DNA of 13,123 nucleotides from HGM04593 sp964423665 (GTDB taxonomy: Bacteria > Bacteroidota > Bacteroidia > Bacteroidales > Bacteroidaceae). A model generated the notes under the pieces. The model worked only from the letters and a program-made list of their open reading frames with translations. It searched no databases and had not been told where the DNA came from. How positions within the stretch are numbered: the first letter of the stretch is position 1; each line of letters opens with the position of its first letter. Below, piece after piece: positions 1 through 7,011 of the stretch. The stretch spans positions 1 to 13,123 of the forward strand of contig CAYRFX010000059.1 of assembly GCA_964423665.1 (NCBI GenBank), given 5' to 3'. Made by a program: the position numbers and the translations under genes.

Positions 1-54
1 CGCCGACCCTCTGCTTGTAAGGCAGATGCTCTAAACCAGCTGAGCTAAACGTCC
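1..54 (-). tRNA. tRNA-Val (anticodon TAC), second tandem copy, truncated by window edge
   Basis: The 54 visible bases are identical to the 5' part of the complete tRNA-Val at 74-148. They contain the 5' acceptor strand GGACGTT, the D arm and the whole anticodon arm with loop CTTACAA (anticodon TAC, reading valine GTN codons). The variable loop and the first base or so of the T arm are reached before the window ends, so about 21 bases at the 3' end are missing. Transcription runs leftward out of the window. The gene lies 19 bp after the 3' end of the upstream copy and has no room for its own promoter, so it is presumably cut from a shared precursor. Confidence 0.93.
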
Positions 55-73
55 GGGACGTTATCTGTTTTTG

Positions 74-148
74 TGGACGTTGACGGATTCGAACCGCCGA
101 CCCTCTGCTTGTAAGGCAGATGCTCTAAACCAGCTGAGCTAAACGTCC
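74..148 (-). tRNA. tRNA-Val (anticodon TAC)
   Basis: This is a complete 75-base cloverleaf. The acceptor strands GGACGTT and AACGTCC pair fully, with discriminator A. The D stem is GCTC/GAGC, the anticodon stem TCTGC/GCAGA encloses loop CTTACAA (anticodon TAC), the variable loop is GGGTC, and the T stem GGCGG/CCGTC (one G-U pair) encloses TTCGAAT. The 3' CCA is not encoded, because the bases after the discriminator read CAA, so it must be added after transcription. It is the promoter-proximal gene of a tandem pair of identical tRNA-Val genes. Confidence 0.97.
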
Positions 149-175
149 AATAAGGCGCAATCCTTAATTGCGATG

Positions 176-207
176 CAAAAGTAGCTCTTTTTTTTATAGC
201 TACCAAA
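176..207 (-). promoter_or_regulatory. Promoter of the tRNA-Val array (Bacteroides type)
   Basis: On the minus strand a -7 element TACTTTTG (176-183) fits TAnnTTTG, and TTTG (204-207) lies 20 bp upstream, the spacing expected for the Bacteroidetes primary sigma factor. Initiation would fall near 169-172, giving a leader of about 20 nt before the mature tRNA. The spacer contains a run of eight T (plus strand 188-195) and is flanked by the inverted repeat GTAGCT/AGCTAC (181-186 and 198-203). Confidence 0.75.
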
Positions 208-310
208 TATTTTGCTGTTTATTTTGCGAAAATTTATTTCCGAACACAAAGAACACCCGCCACGCATGCTACATATTACCCATAGCAACCAAAGGAGACT
301 GCATTGGACA
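208..310. other. Intergenic stretch with no recognised gene
   Basis: Between the tRNA promoter and the ompA terminator I see no credible coding sequence. Short frames here have no family resemblance and no conserved start context. The stretch may hold upstream activating sequence for the tRNA promoter, but nothing specific stands out. Confidence 0.6.
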
Positions 311-343
311 CAAAAAAAGTGAGCAGACAAAAGCCTGCTCACT
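311..343 (-). terminator. Rho-independent terminator after ompA
   Basis: A perfect 9-bp stem AGTGAGCAG/CTGCTCACT (318-326 with 335-343) encloses an 8-nt loop. On the minus strand it is followed directly by a run of seven T (plus-strand A run 312-318). It starts 20 bp after the ompA stop codon. There is no T run on the plus-strand side, so it serves leftward transcription only, separating ompA from the tRNA genes. Confidence 0.92.
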
Positions 344-362
344 CATATTTAATCATTATCAA

Positions 363-1514
363 TTATTCAACAACTGAGATGATTACGCGACGGTTCAAAC
401 GAGCGGGTTTCTCGCAAGCAACACCACCCTTGCCCTCAGCAACAATCTTGTCTTTGGGAACACCCATCTCAACGAGTTTGTCGATAACAGCGTTAGCACG
501 AGCCTCAGAAAGTTTCTGATTGTATGCAGCAGAACCTGTTGCGCTATCAGCATAACCTACTACATTAAGTTTTGCACCTGAGTTCTTAACTGCATCTGCC
601 AAAGCCTGCAAGTTGATAATCTCCTTCTTGCAATCAATCTTTGAAGAATTGAAAGCAAAGAATACAGACTGAGAGATAGACATTACCTTACCCTGCTCTG
701 CCTTCAAAGCCTCCTGAGCCTTAACCAAGCTTGCCTTTGCAGCAACCATCTGGTTCTTCAAACCTGCGTTCTCAGCCTCTTTTGCCTGCAACTGAGTGTT
801 GAGTTCTGTAAGAGCAGCAGTGTTCATAGCCATGATAGCATCAACATCAGCAGCCTGCTCCCAACCTACCTTATTAAACTTGTAAGTTACACCGGCAAGA
901 GCTGTAAACATCATGTCGTGACCGCTGCTACCGCAAGCACCACCGAAACCATTACGAAGGAATGTTGTACCAAGCTCAAAATTGATAGCCCAGTGCTTAG
1001 AAACACGGAATGTGTTCATGATACCGGCATGAACAGTGATAGAACCGGTCAGATCATCACCAGACTCATGATCGAAAGTCTTTCTTGCACCCCAACCTGC
1101 ACCTACATAAGGAATGAAGTTCCAGATGCGCTCCTCGTTGTAGCCCCAGATAAGGTTGCTAAGGTTAAACATAGCATCGAAGTGGAAGTTCATAAATGTC
1201 TTGTGAGGAGCCTCCTCATAAGTCTGAATGTTGATGCCGTTGTAAGCTACTCTCCATCCAAAACCGGGAGTGTGCCATTTACCTGCGTAAACCTGAACAG
1301 CGGGAGCCATGTGATCGAAGAGGCTCTCACCATTCATGTAAACACCATTGTAAAGGTTTACACCACCATTTACACCCATAAACCAATTGTTGCCGAATGT
1401 GTTGGTAACGTACTGATTCTTCTTAGTGGGAACTACGACCTCGCTAACAGTCTCCTGTGCATAGGAAACCATTGCAATACTAGCAATAGCTAGTGAAATC
1501 ATAAACTTTTTCAT
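363..1514 (-). CDS. OmpA-family outer-membrane protein (Omp40/41-like)
   Basis: This 383-residue protein is an outer-membrane beta-barrel joined to a peptidoglycan-binding domain. Residues 1-19 form a signal peptide (MKKF then a hydrophobic core, cut after SYA). Residues about 35-215 are rich in alternating aromatic and glycine segments typical of an 8-strand barrel. Residues about 222-277 are a charged heptad-like helix suited to oligomerisation or spanning the periplasm. Residues about 280-383 are an OmpA C-terminal domain with Asp323 in GYAD and Arg339 in the LSEARA motif, the pair that binds diaminopimelate in this family, and it ends in LNRRVIISV. Cys194, Cys295 and Cys368 could allow disulfides, as in the Porphyromonas gingivalis Omp40/41 complexes. 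The gene is monocistronic in appearance, with its own promoter region and a strong terminator, which suggests high expression. The family is certain; orthology to Omp40/41 rests on overall layout. Confidence 0.95.
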   Translation of the reverse strand: MKKFMISLAIASIAMVSYAQETVSEVVVPTKKNQYVTNTFGNNWFMGVNGGVNLYNGVYMNGESLFDHMAPAVQVYAGKWHTPGFGWRVAYNGINIQTYEEAPHKTFMNFHFDAMFNLSNLIWGYNEERIWNFIPYVGAGWGARKTFDHESGDDLTGSITVHAGIMNTFRVSKHWAINFELGTTFLRNGFGGACGSSGHDMMFTALAGVTYKFNKVGWEQAADVDAIMAMNTAALTELNTQLQAKEAENAGLKNQMVAAKASLVKAQEALKAEQGKVMSISQSVFFAFNSSKIDCKKEIINLQALADAVKNSGAKLNVVGYADSATGSAAYNQKLSEARANAVIDKLVEMGVPKDKIVAEGKGGVACEKPARLNRRVIISVVE

Positions 1515-1760
1515 ACTTAAACTAATTAGATTCTATAATTAAATTAATTCTCTTTATCACTTCATATATTGTAAAAACAGCTATATCAGTTATTTGTTTA
1601 GCGACCGACCCCAAATCAAGCAGGCACAAACAGCCACATAACTATACATGCATAGTATTTTACTTTGCAAATTTACATAAATTTCACAAAGAGGTATTAA
1701 AGGATTACACAAAAGAATAAAATATTAACATTATTTAACAACCGCACGCATCTACAAATA
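1515..1760 (-). promoter_or_regulatory. ompA upstream region: long AT-rich leader and probable promoter
   Basis: No gene is visible in these 246 bp. On the minus strand TAAATTTG (1668-1675) matches the -7 consensus TAnnTTTG. The -33 partner is weak: TTTA at 1698-1701, 22 bp upstream. If used, transcription begins near 1661-1664 and ompA has a 5' leader of about 147 nt. A near-perfect 16-bp palindrome lies at 1641-1656 (7 of 8 pairs), just inside the predicted leader. The bases next to the ompA start are AT-rich with no purine Shine-Dalgarno, as usual in Bacteroidetes. No terminator with a T run is seen after mutL. Confidence 0.5.
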
Positions 1761-3614
1761 TTATTTACCGAAAAAACGGGATATTTCTGTATCCAGTATG
1801 GTATGAATAACAGGTGCTCCATCGGGGGTGTGCTGCGGCATCTCTGTTGCAAACAACTCATTTATGAGCGTTGCCATCTCGACAGGCTGCAGCACCTGCC
1901 CCACAGGCACCGCCATCTGCTTCGCCATTGAGAGAGCCATTTTTTCATACAACTTTTCCTTGGCGTCACCGATTTGCTCAATTACAGAATTTATAATCTC
2001 CATAAGCAACATGGTGGGATCGAGCCCATCAAGCCCCGAAGGAACACCCTGTAACACATATGTGCCACCGCCAAGGGAAGAGACATCAAAGCCCAGATAG
2101 GACAACTCCTCAATTATATTTTCAAGTGCAAGGCTCTCGGTAACGGAAAGCTCCACTCGCTCCGGGAAAAGCAAACCCTGAATAACACCACGTTTGTCAT
2201 ACAGTTGTTTACGATATTTTTCAAAAAGGATTCTAACATGAGCTCTGCGTTGGTGCACCAACATGAGCCCTGTTTCTACCGGAACTAAAATGTACTGACC
2301 TTTATATTGTGCAATGGGCTCAAAAGCTACCGCCTCGCAAGCATCGGACAAATCCAAAGAATGTGAAGCGAACAGACCCTCGACCGGAGAATCGCTAATC
2401 TGCACCTCACGTTTATTTTGCTCCTTATCTACTCCTTCATACAGTTTCTCCCAATATGCATTATCTGCCGAGCGATACTCCGGCGCAATCTTTTTGAAAG
2501 GATTGTATGTGGGGTCGTAATTCACCTTTGGCGCAGAAACCGGCGCCCGGTCCTCGCCTCCCGATATATTCATAACAGGTATCTCGGGTATCTCATCGGA
2601 ACAAAAATCGAGACCGGGAACCACGTTGAACCTGCCAAGAGATTCACGCACGGCTGCATGAATAATCTTCCACAGGCTCGTCTCATCTTCAAATTTTATT
2701 TCGGTCTTTGTGGGGTGTATATTCACATCAATGCGAGAGGGCTCCACATTAAGACACAGGAAGAAAGGCACCTGCTCACCTGCGGGAATGAGATTTACGA
2801 ATGCCTCCTGAACAGCCTTTGAAAAATAGGCATGGCGCATATAACGCCCATTAACAAAGAAATACTGCAGAACTCCTTTCTTGCGGGCGCTTTCGGGACC
2901 ACCCACAAAGCCCTTGATTTTTATAAGAGTGCTATCCACTGCCACCTCAACAAGATGAGTGTTTATCTTCTTGCCGAATATATTTACTATTCTCTGACGA
3001 AAAGAAGAAACAGGCAGTTGCGACAGTTCTATGCCGTTGTGAAGGAGCGAAAATTCCACATCACAGTTTATAAGCGCAACCCGTTCATACTCCGACACGA
3101 TATTATTCAACTCCGTCTGTGTTGATTTCAAGAATTTTCGGCGCGCAGGAATATTAAAAAAGAGGTTCTTAACCTTGAAATTACTCCCTACAGGTGCCGC
3201 AACCGCCTCCTGCGCCAACAACTCGGAACCGGAAAACTGTATCCGTGTTCCCAGCTCGTCATCGGCACGACGGGTGGTGAGTTCCACCTGCGACACAGCG
3301 ACAATAGAGGCAAGAGCCTCGCCGCGGAAGCCCATAGTATTCAACGCAAAGAGGTCCTCGGCTTTCTTAATCTTTGATGTTGCATGGCGCTCAAAAGCCA
3401 AACGAGCATCGGTCTCGGACATACCCACACCATTGTCTATAACCTGTATGAGAGTGCGCCCGCCATCGCTCACAAGCACCTGCACTTTTGTGGCACCTGC
3501 ATCAATGGCGTTCTCCATCAACTCCTTAACAACAGAAGAGGGGCGTTGCACCACCTCTCCCGCTGCTATCTGGTTGGCAACGGAATCGGGCAATAAATGT
3601 ATAATATCCTGCAT
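1761..3614 (-). CDS. mutL: DNA mismatch repair protein MutL
   Basis: MutL is the ATP-driven mediator that couples mismatch recognition by MutS to strand removal. This 617-residue protein has the full GHKL ATPase head: ELMENAIDAG (31-40, catalytic Glu31 and metal-binding Asn35), DNGVGM (60-65), GFRGEAL (95-101), and the transducer segment around 145-335 with FVNGR and DVNIHPTK. Residues about 340-425 are a low-conservation linker. The C-terminal dimerisation domain (about 430-617) aligns with the endonuclease-type fold, but the DQHA(X)2E(X)4E site reads HQRRAHVRILFE at 454-465, and the place where CPHGRP is expected reads TPDGAP. Metal-dependent nicking is therefore doubtful. The gene is last in the row, 23 bp after the 98-residue membrane protein gene. 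The ATG at 3614 fits the normal MutL N-terminus (IIHLLPDSVANQIAAGEV). Confidence 0.97.
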   Translation of the reverse strand: MQDIIHLLPDSVANQIAAGEVVQRPSSVVKELMENAIDAGATKVQVLVSDGGRTLIQVIDNGVGMSETDARLAFERHATSKIKKAEDLFALNTMGFRGEALASIVAVSQVELTTRRADDELGTRIQFSGSELLAQEAVAAPVGSNFKVKNLFFNIPARRKFLKSTQTELNNIVSEYERVALINCDVEFSLLHNGIELSQLPVSSFRQRIVNIFGKKINTHLVEVAVDSTLIKIKGFVGGPESARKKGVLQYFFVNGRYMRHAYFSKAVQEAFVNLIPAGEQVPFFLCLNVEPSRIDVNIHPTKTEIKFEDETSLWKIIHAAVRESLGRFNVVPGLDFCSDEIPEIPVMNISGGEDRAPVSAPKVNYDPTYNPFKKIAPEYRSADNAYWEKLYEGVDKEQNKREVQISDSPVEGLFASHSLDLSDACEAVAFEPIAQYKGQYILVPVETGLMLVHQRRAHVRILFEKYRKQLYDKRGVIQGLLFPERVELSVTESLALENIIEELSYLGFDVSSLGGGTYVLQGVPSGLDGLDPTMLLMEIINSVIEQIGDAKEKLYEKMALSMAKQMAVPVGQVLQPVEMATLINELFATEMPQHTPDGAPVIHTILDTEISRFFGK

Positions 3615-3637
3615 CGTGTTTTTTATTCGATTTTAGT

Positions 3638-3934
3638 TTAGAAGCTCCATGAGCCTGTCAACAGATAATGCAATACAAAGATTGCAATCAAAAGAGCCAC
3701 AATAAGTGTCTGTGTTTTTATATAACCCGGGTTCTGCTTGCGACGTTTAAGATGAGTGGTTGAATCGACAAAAGCACCCTCAATGCGTTCTTTGTATGAA
3801 CCCTCTGCGGGAGGAATAAGCCCTAAATCACGCTTGGCTTTTTCCTCAATCTTCTCAAGTTTCTCGCGCCGTTCATCAACATATATATATTTGTGTTCGA
3901 ACTTGCGGGGAGCACCCATTTTGAAAAAGCCCAT
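3638..3934 (-). CDS. Small single-pass membrane protein of unknown function
   Basis: I do not recognise a named family. The 98-residue product has a strongly charged N-terminal part with a basic/acidic helix (ERREKLEKIEEKAKRD, about 22-37), a basic stretch around HLKRRKQ (61-67), and one hydrophobic segment near the C-terminus (about 75-92) ending in TGSWSF. Positive charge just before the segment predicts a cytoplasmic N-terminus, a tail-anchored layout with no cleavable signal. The gene begins 5 bp after the OstA-like gene and ends 23 bp before mutL, so it is almost surely co-transcribed with both. An alternative start at Met6 (3919) gives MGAPRKF. From memory, similar short proteins occur at this place in other Bacteroidales, which argues for a real gene, but no function should be assigned. 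Confidence 0.85.
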   Translation of the reverse strand: MGFFKMGAPRKFEHKYIYVDERREKLEKIEEKAKRDLGLIPPAEGSYKERIEGAFVDSTTHLKRRKQNPGYIKTQTLIVALLIAIFVLHYLLTGSWSF

Positions 3935-3939
3935 AATTA

Positions 3940-5586
3940 CTACTCTTTTTTATTTTTATTAAACCTCTCAAGCGAAGGCAACGGGATGCGCTCGTGGCGA
4001 ATAACCTTCAACATCATATCCTTCTCTTTGCCTCTGCTGTTAAAAATATCCTCTTTACTTAGCGGACGCACATAGTCGAACCACCCGAAATTCTCAAGAT
4101 ATTTTGCCTCGGCAGGAACCTTGCTCAGCGGATAGAACACCCCTTTTGACTGGTTGGGCACAACGATTCTATCCATTTGCCCATCTTTCATATAAGCAGA
4201 AATCTTGCCTGCAAGCGTTGTATTCATTCCCACAAGCACGCTATCCTCGTCCATGGGGAAATATATAACATTTGCGCCACCGATAACATGCATCTCTTTC
4301 AGCTTTCCATCGGCAAAATAGAATTTCATCTCTCTACCATTTATCTGATTGTAATTGACAGAATCCATTGCCTCGGCATAAAGCGTCTGTTTTATTACAT
4401 GCACCCAGTCAATGGAAGTGCTATCCATATACATTTTTATCTCCTCGCCCAGCAGCTGAATACCTTCGTTCCACAAAATAGGGTCTTTATACATTGTCAT
4501 ACATGAATCGCGCGAATCGAACACAAGCGAGTCACACGATGCCTGCATGCTGTTACTGAAAGCCCTTACACCGTGATATGCTCTTATTTGACGATAGAGC
4601 GAATCGGAATCAACATTTCCCGACACTGCCCATATGGTATCGGCGTGCAGAAAGAGAGAGTCTTTTTGCGAGAAATCCACCACCACGGCCCTATCTGTTA
4701 CATAAGCAGAATCGGAAATTTCATTCATATAGCCATATTCACCAACGAGCATATTGCGATTTTCGGGATCGATGTAACGTATATCGCCAAAAATCTCACT
4801 TACTCCTGCCGCAATGTCATAGAAGATAGAATCGGCGGTTACATTCTTGGCACCATTATTAAGGACCGAACGTTTGAGCAATGTAGCTTGACGGCTTGCG
4901 GTGTTGTAACGCCCAAGCTCGGAATATATATGATTCTCGGCACCATTGTAAATATCGGTAGGTCCCACTATTGTTGCCACCTTTGTAGCAGTATTGTAAA
5001 CAAGTGTGTCGGAATGCAGATTAAATTGCGGATTCGTGAGACTCACCTCATCATTGAATATTGCCTCTTTGGTACCTACACGATATTCACCCCACATCGA
5101 CTCAAGCGTACTTTCTCCATCGAAAAGAGACCCGCCGTTGAAATAATATCCAAGGTTTATATTGCGATCAAAGTCAAGACTATCGGTCTCGAGCACAGTC
5201 TCCTTGTCTATAAGACGCACATTATTGCGCACACGGGCAAGGTTGGTGTTGCCGTCGTACTCCAAATAATCGCCATAGAGAAAAAGCGTATCGCCCTGTT
5301 CCATCTTGACATTGCCAAATGCACGAACCGAATTTTTCTTGGAATAGAAATAAGCGCTGTCGCAATACATATACATACTATCGCGACGAAAAGAGACGTC
5401 ACCCACGAGTATGAAAGCATCGGGCACGCGTTCCTTGTCAAACTTAGTGCTATCGGCATGCAGCATATACACATAGGAAGGGCTTTTAGAGACAGTGCTA
5501 TCGGCAACTTCACCGGGCCGGGCAACCTGCGCCTGCATTGCCGACACCACAAACAACAGCAATATCAATACATTTATCCTGTTCAT
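3940..5586 (-). CDS. OstA/LptA-like LPS transport protein
   Basis: The product (548 residues from the chosen start) is a periplasmic protein of the OstA superfamily, the beta-jelly-roll fold of LptA and the LptD N-terminus that bridges lipopolysaccharide across the periplasm. The signal peptide is MNRINVLILLLFVVSAMQA. Short beta repeats of the form DSLxxD or GDxLxYDG with alternating hydrophobics follow (for example VRAFGNVKM, GDYLEYDG, ETDSLDFD) over roughly residues 40-330. The region to about 500 holds further related strands, and a charged tail follows. It is about three times as long as Enterobacterial LptA and lacks a recognisable LptD barrel. The open frame extends to a TTG at 5595, but the ATG at 5586 puts the signal peptide at the N-terminus and leaves 9 bp after the upstream stop. 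Placement beside three SurA-like genes supports an envelope-assembly role. Confidence 0.88.
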   Translation of the reverse strand: MNRINVLILLLFVVSAMQAQVARPGEVADSTVSKSPSYVYMLHADSTKFDKERVPDAFILVGDVSFRRDSMYMYCDSAYFYSKKNSVRAFGNVKMEQGDTLFLYGDYLEYDGNTNLARVRNNVRLIDKETVLETDSLDFDRNINLGYYFNGGSLFDGESTLESMWGEYRVGTKEAIFNDEVSLTNPQFNLHSDTLVYNTATKVATIVGPTDIYNGAENHIYSELGRYNTASRQATLLKRSVLNNGAKNVTADSIFYDIAAGVSEIFGDIRYIDPENRNMLVGEYGYMNEISDSAYVTDRAVVVDFSQKDSLFLHADTIWAVSGNVDSDSLYRQIRAYHGVRAFSNSMQASCDSLVFDSRDSCMTMYKDPILWNEGIQLLGEEIKMYMDSTSIDWVHVIKQTLYAEAMDSVNYNQINGREMKFYFADGKLKEMHVIGGANVIYFPMDEDSVLVGMNTTLAGKISAYMKDGQMDRIVVPNQSKGVFYPLSKVPAEAKYLENFGWFDYVRPLSKEDIFNSRGKEKDMMLKVIRHERIPLPSLERFNKNKKE

Positions 5587-5595
5587 GCCACACAA

Positions 5596-6966
5596 TCACT
5601 TTTTGTCATCATAGAATACCCAGCCCTTGAATTTGAAATCTTGGGGCTTGGCATCACCATTCAGGCGTACATAAGTAGTTTTCTGTTTTTCACGAATCCA
5701 CTCTGCTGTGCGCTCCTCGCTCAACTTATTCCTGTAAAGCTCTTGCAAAATCTCGTAATCATCTTTCACATTCGCCTTGTGCGCGTCGATTCTCGCTCTC
5801 AATTTCACAATGGCACACACGGTCTTGCCATTTTCGAGCATCATTATAAAAGGCGAAGATACATCACCCACCTGCATTCCATCAACGGTACGGGCCACAT
5901 CAACCGGCAGTTCATGCAACTGAAAACGCGGAGAACCGGTCTTTTTATTATACATAATTCCGTAGTTGTTATGAGTATCCTTGTCGAACGAGCATGCAAG
6001 CACCGCCTCCTCAAAACTTATTGAATCGTTTTTTATATCAACAGCAACAGAATCGAGAGTAGCCAACATTGTCTCTATGTTGGAATCTGAAATCTGCGGC
6101 TTGCGCAATATGTGGCGCACCTTGATGCGGTCTCCTCGTTTATCAATGAGCTGAATTATATGAAAGCCATATTCTGTCTCAACAATCTTTGATACTTTAT
6201 TGGGATCAGTGAGATTGAATGCCACTGTAGCAAATTCCGGAGCGAACTGCCCACGTCCCATATAATCCAACTCACCGCCTAAGCGTGCAGAGCCGGGGTC
6301 CTCGGAATAGAGCAGAGCCAATGTGGAGAAGCTTGTTTCCCCATTCATTATGCGATCGCTGTATTCGCGCAGCTCCTCCTTCACACGATCTATCTCTGCC
6401 ATATCAACAGGAGGCTCCATTGTGATTATCTGCACCTCAACCTGCGACTGCACAAAGGGGATACTATCATCGGGCAACGCCTCATAGAAACGGCGAACCA
6501 AAGCCGGAGACACCTTTATGTCGCCAACAATCCTGTTCTTCATCTCCGACATTGTATAATAGTTCTTGAGATTCTCATAAAGCATCTCGCGAATCTTGCT
6601 CATAGACATCTTCTGATACTCCTCGAGTTTCTCCTTGGAGCCGGCACGCTGGATATAGCCATCAATTTGCGCATCTACTTGACGCAAAAGCCTTGTCTCG
6701 GGAATCTCCACGCTATCAATCACCGCTTGATGCAAGAACAGCTGCTGAACAGCAAGGTCCTCACCCACGACACTATAAGGGTCACCGTCGAATTTGCGTC
6801 CTTCGAGAGTCCAATACTTTATCGCTTCCTCAATATCCGAACGCAAAATAGACTTATCACCAACCACCCATTCTACACGGTCGATAACATTATCCTGTGC
6901 TTTTGCATTGTTGTTCGTCAGAAACAACGCTACGGCACACAACGCACACAAAATATATCTGTTCAT
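5596..6966 (-). CDS. SurA-like peptidylprolyl isomerase with two parvulin-like domains
   Basis: This periplasmic folding factor for outer-membrane proteins has 456 residues from the chosen start. A signal peptide ends NNNAKA (cut near 23). A SurA-type N-terminal chaperone region (about 30-170) begins DRVEWVVGDKSILRSDIE. A first PpiC domain (about 176-278) carries SEDPGSARLGGELDYMGRGQFAPEF and EYGFHIIQL. A second, weaker domain (about 280-392) opens with VRHILRKP but lacks the GGELG and FGYHII signatures. The C-terminal helix follows, which in SurA packs on the chaperone core. The frame runs open to a GTG at 7008, but the ATG at 6966 places the signal peptide correctly; the ATG at 6978 is a second choice. 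It lies 9 bp before the OstA-like gene. Similar proteins are often annotated surA, but orthology to E. coli SurA is not shown here. Confidence 0.9.
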   Translation of the reverse strand: MNRYILCALCAVALFLTNNNAKAQDNVIDRVEWVVGDKSILRSDIEEAIKYWTLEGRKFDGDPYSVVGEDLAVQQLFLHQAVIDSVEIPETRLLRQVDAQIDGYIQRAGSKEKLEEYQKMSMSKIREMLYENLKNYYTMSEMKNRIVGDIKVSPALVRRFYEALPDDSIPFVQSQVEVQIITMEPPVDMAEIDRVKEELREYSDRIMNGETSFSTLALLYSEDPGSARLGGELDYMGRGQFAPEFATVAFNLTDPNKVSKIVETEYGFHIIQLIDKRGDRIKVRHILRKPQISDSNIETMLATLDSVAVDIKNDSISFEEAVLACSFDKDTHNNYGIMYNKKTGSPRFQLHELPVDVARTVDGMQVGDVSSPFIMMLENGKTVCAIVKLRARIDAHKANVKDDYEILQELYRNKLSEERTAEWIREKQKTTYVRLNGDAKPQDFKFKGWVFYDDKK

Positions 6967-7011
6967 ATTTCCAATCATTATATTAAAACGGCAACAAACA
7001 GTTGCCACTGT

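Larger units (their letters stand above)
1..148. repeat. Tandem duplication of tRNA-Val with a 94-bp period
   Basis: Positions 1-54 repeat positions 95-148 exactly, an offset of 94 bp (75-bp tRNA plus 19-bp spacer). The spacer 55-73 carries GGACGTT (56-62), which on the minus strand is another copy of the tRNA 3' acceptor strand AACGTCC, placed one base before the 5' end of the next tRNA. Because the left edge cuts the array, the number of copies is unknown. Confidence 0.85.

Noticed and set aside
168..377. Short plus-strand frames between the tRNA genes and ompA.
   Set aside because: They overlap the tRNA promoter and the ompA terminator, and the products are low-complexity with no family resemblance.
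918..1493. A 191-codon plus-strand open frame opposite ompA.
   Set aside because: It is fully antisense to a highly conserved OmpA-family gene, with no motif and no promoter or start context of its own.
1700..1760. A terminator immediately after mutL.
   Set aside because: The sequence is AT-rich with only short weak repeats such as TTAA-TTAA, and no stable stem followed by a T run was found.
4573..6024. A 483-codon open frame on the plus strand.
   Set aside because: It lies antisense across the OstA-like and SurA-like genes and crosses their junction. Its product is rich in His, Ile and Cys with no recognisable domain or signal, and the minus-strand genes have clear family signatures. It reflects sense-strand codon usage.
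6967..7008. GTG-initiated extension of the two-domain SurA-like protein.
   Set aside because: It places 14 extra residues before the signal peptide. The ATG codons at 6966 or 6978 are better starts.
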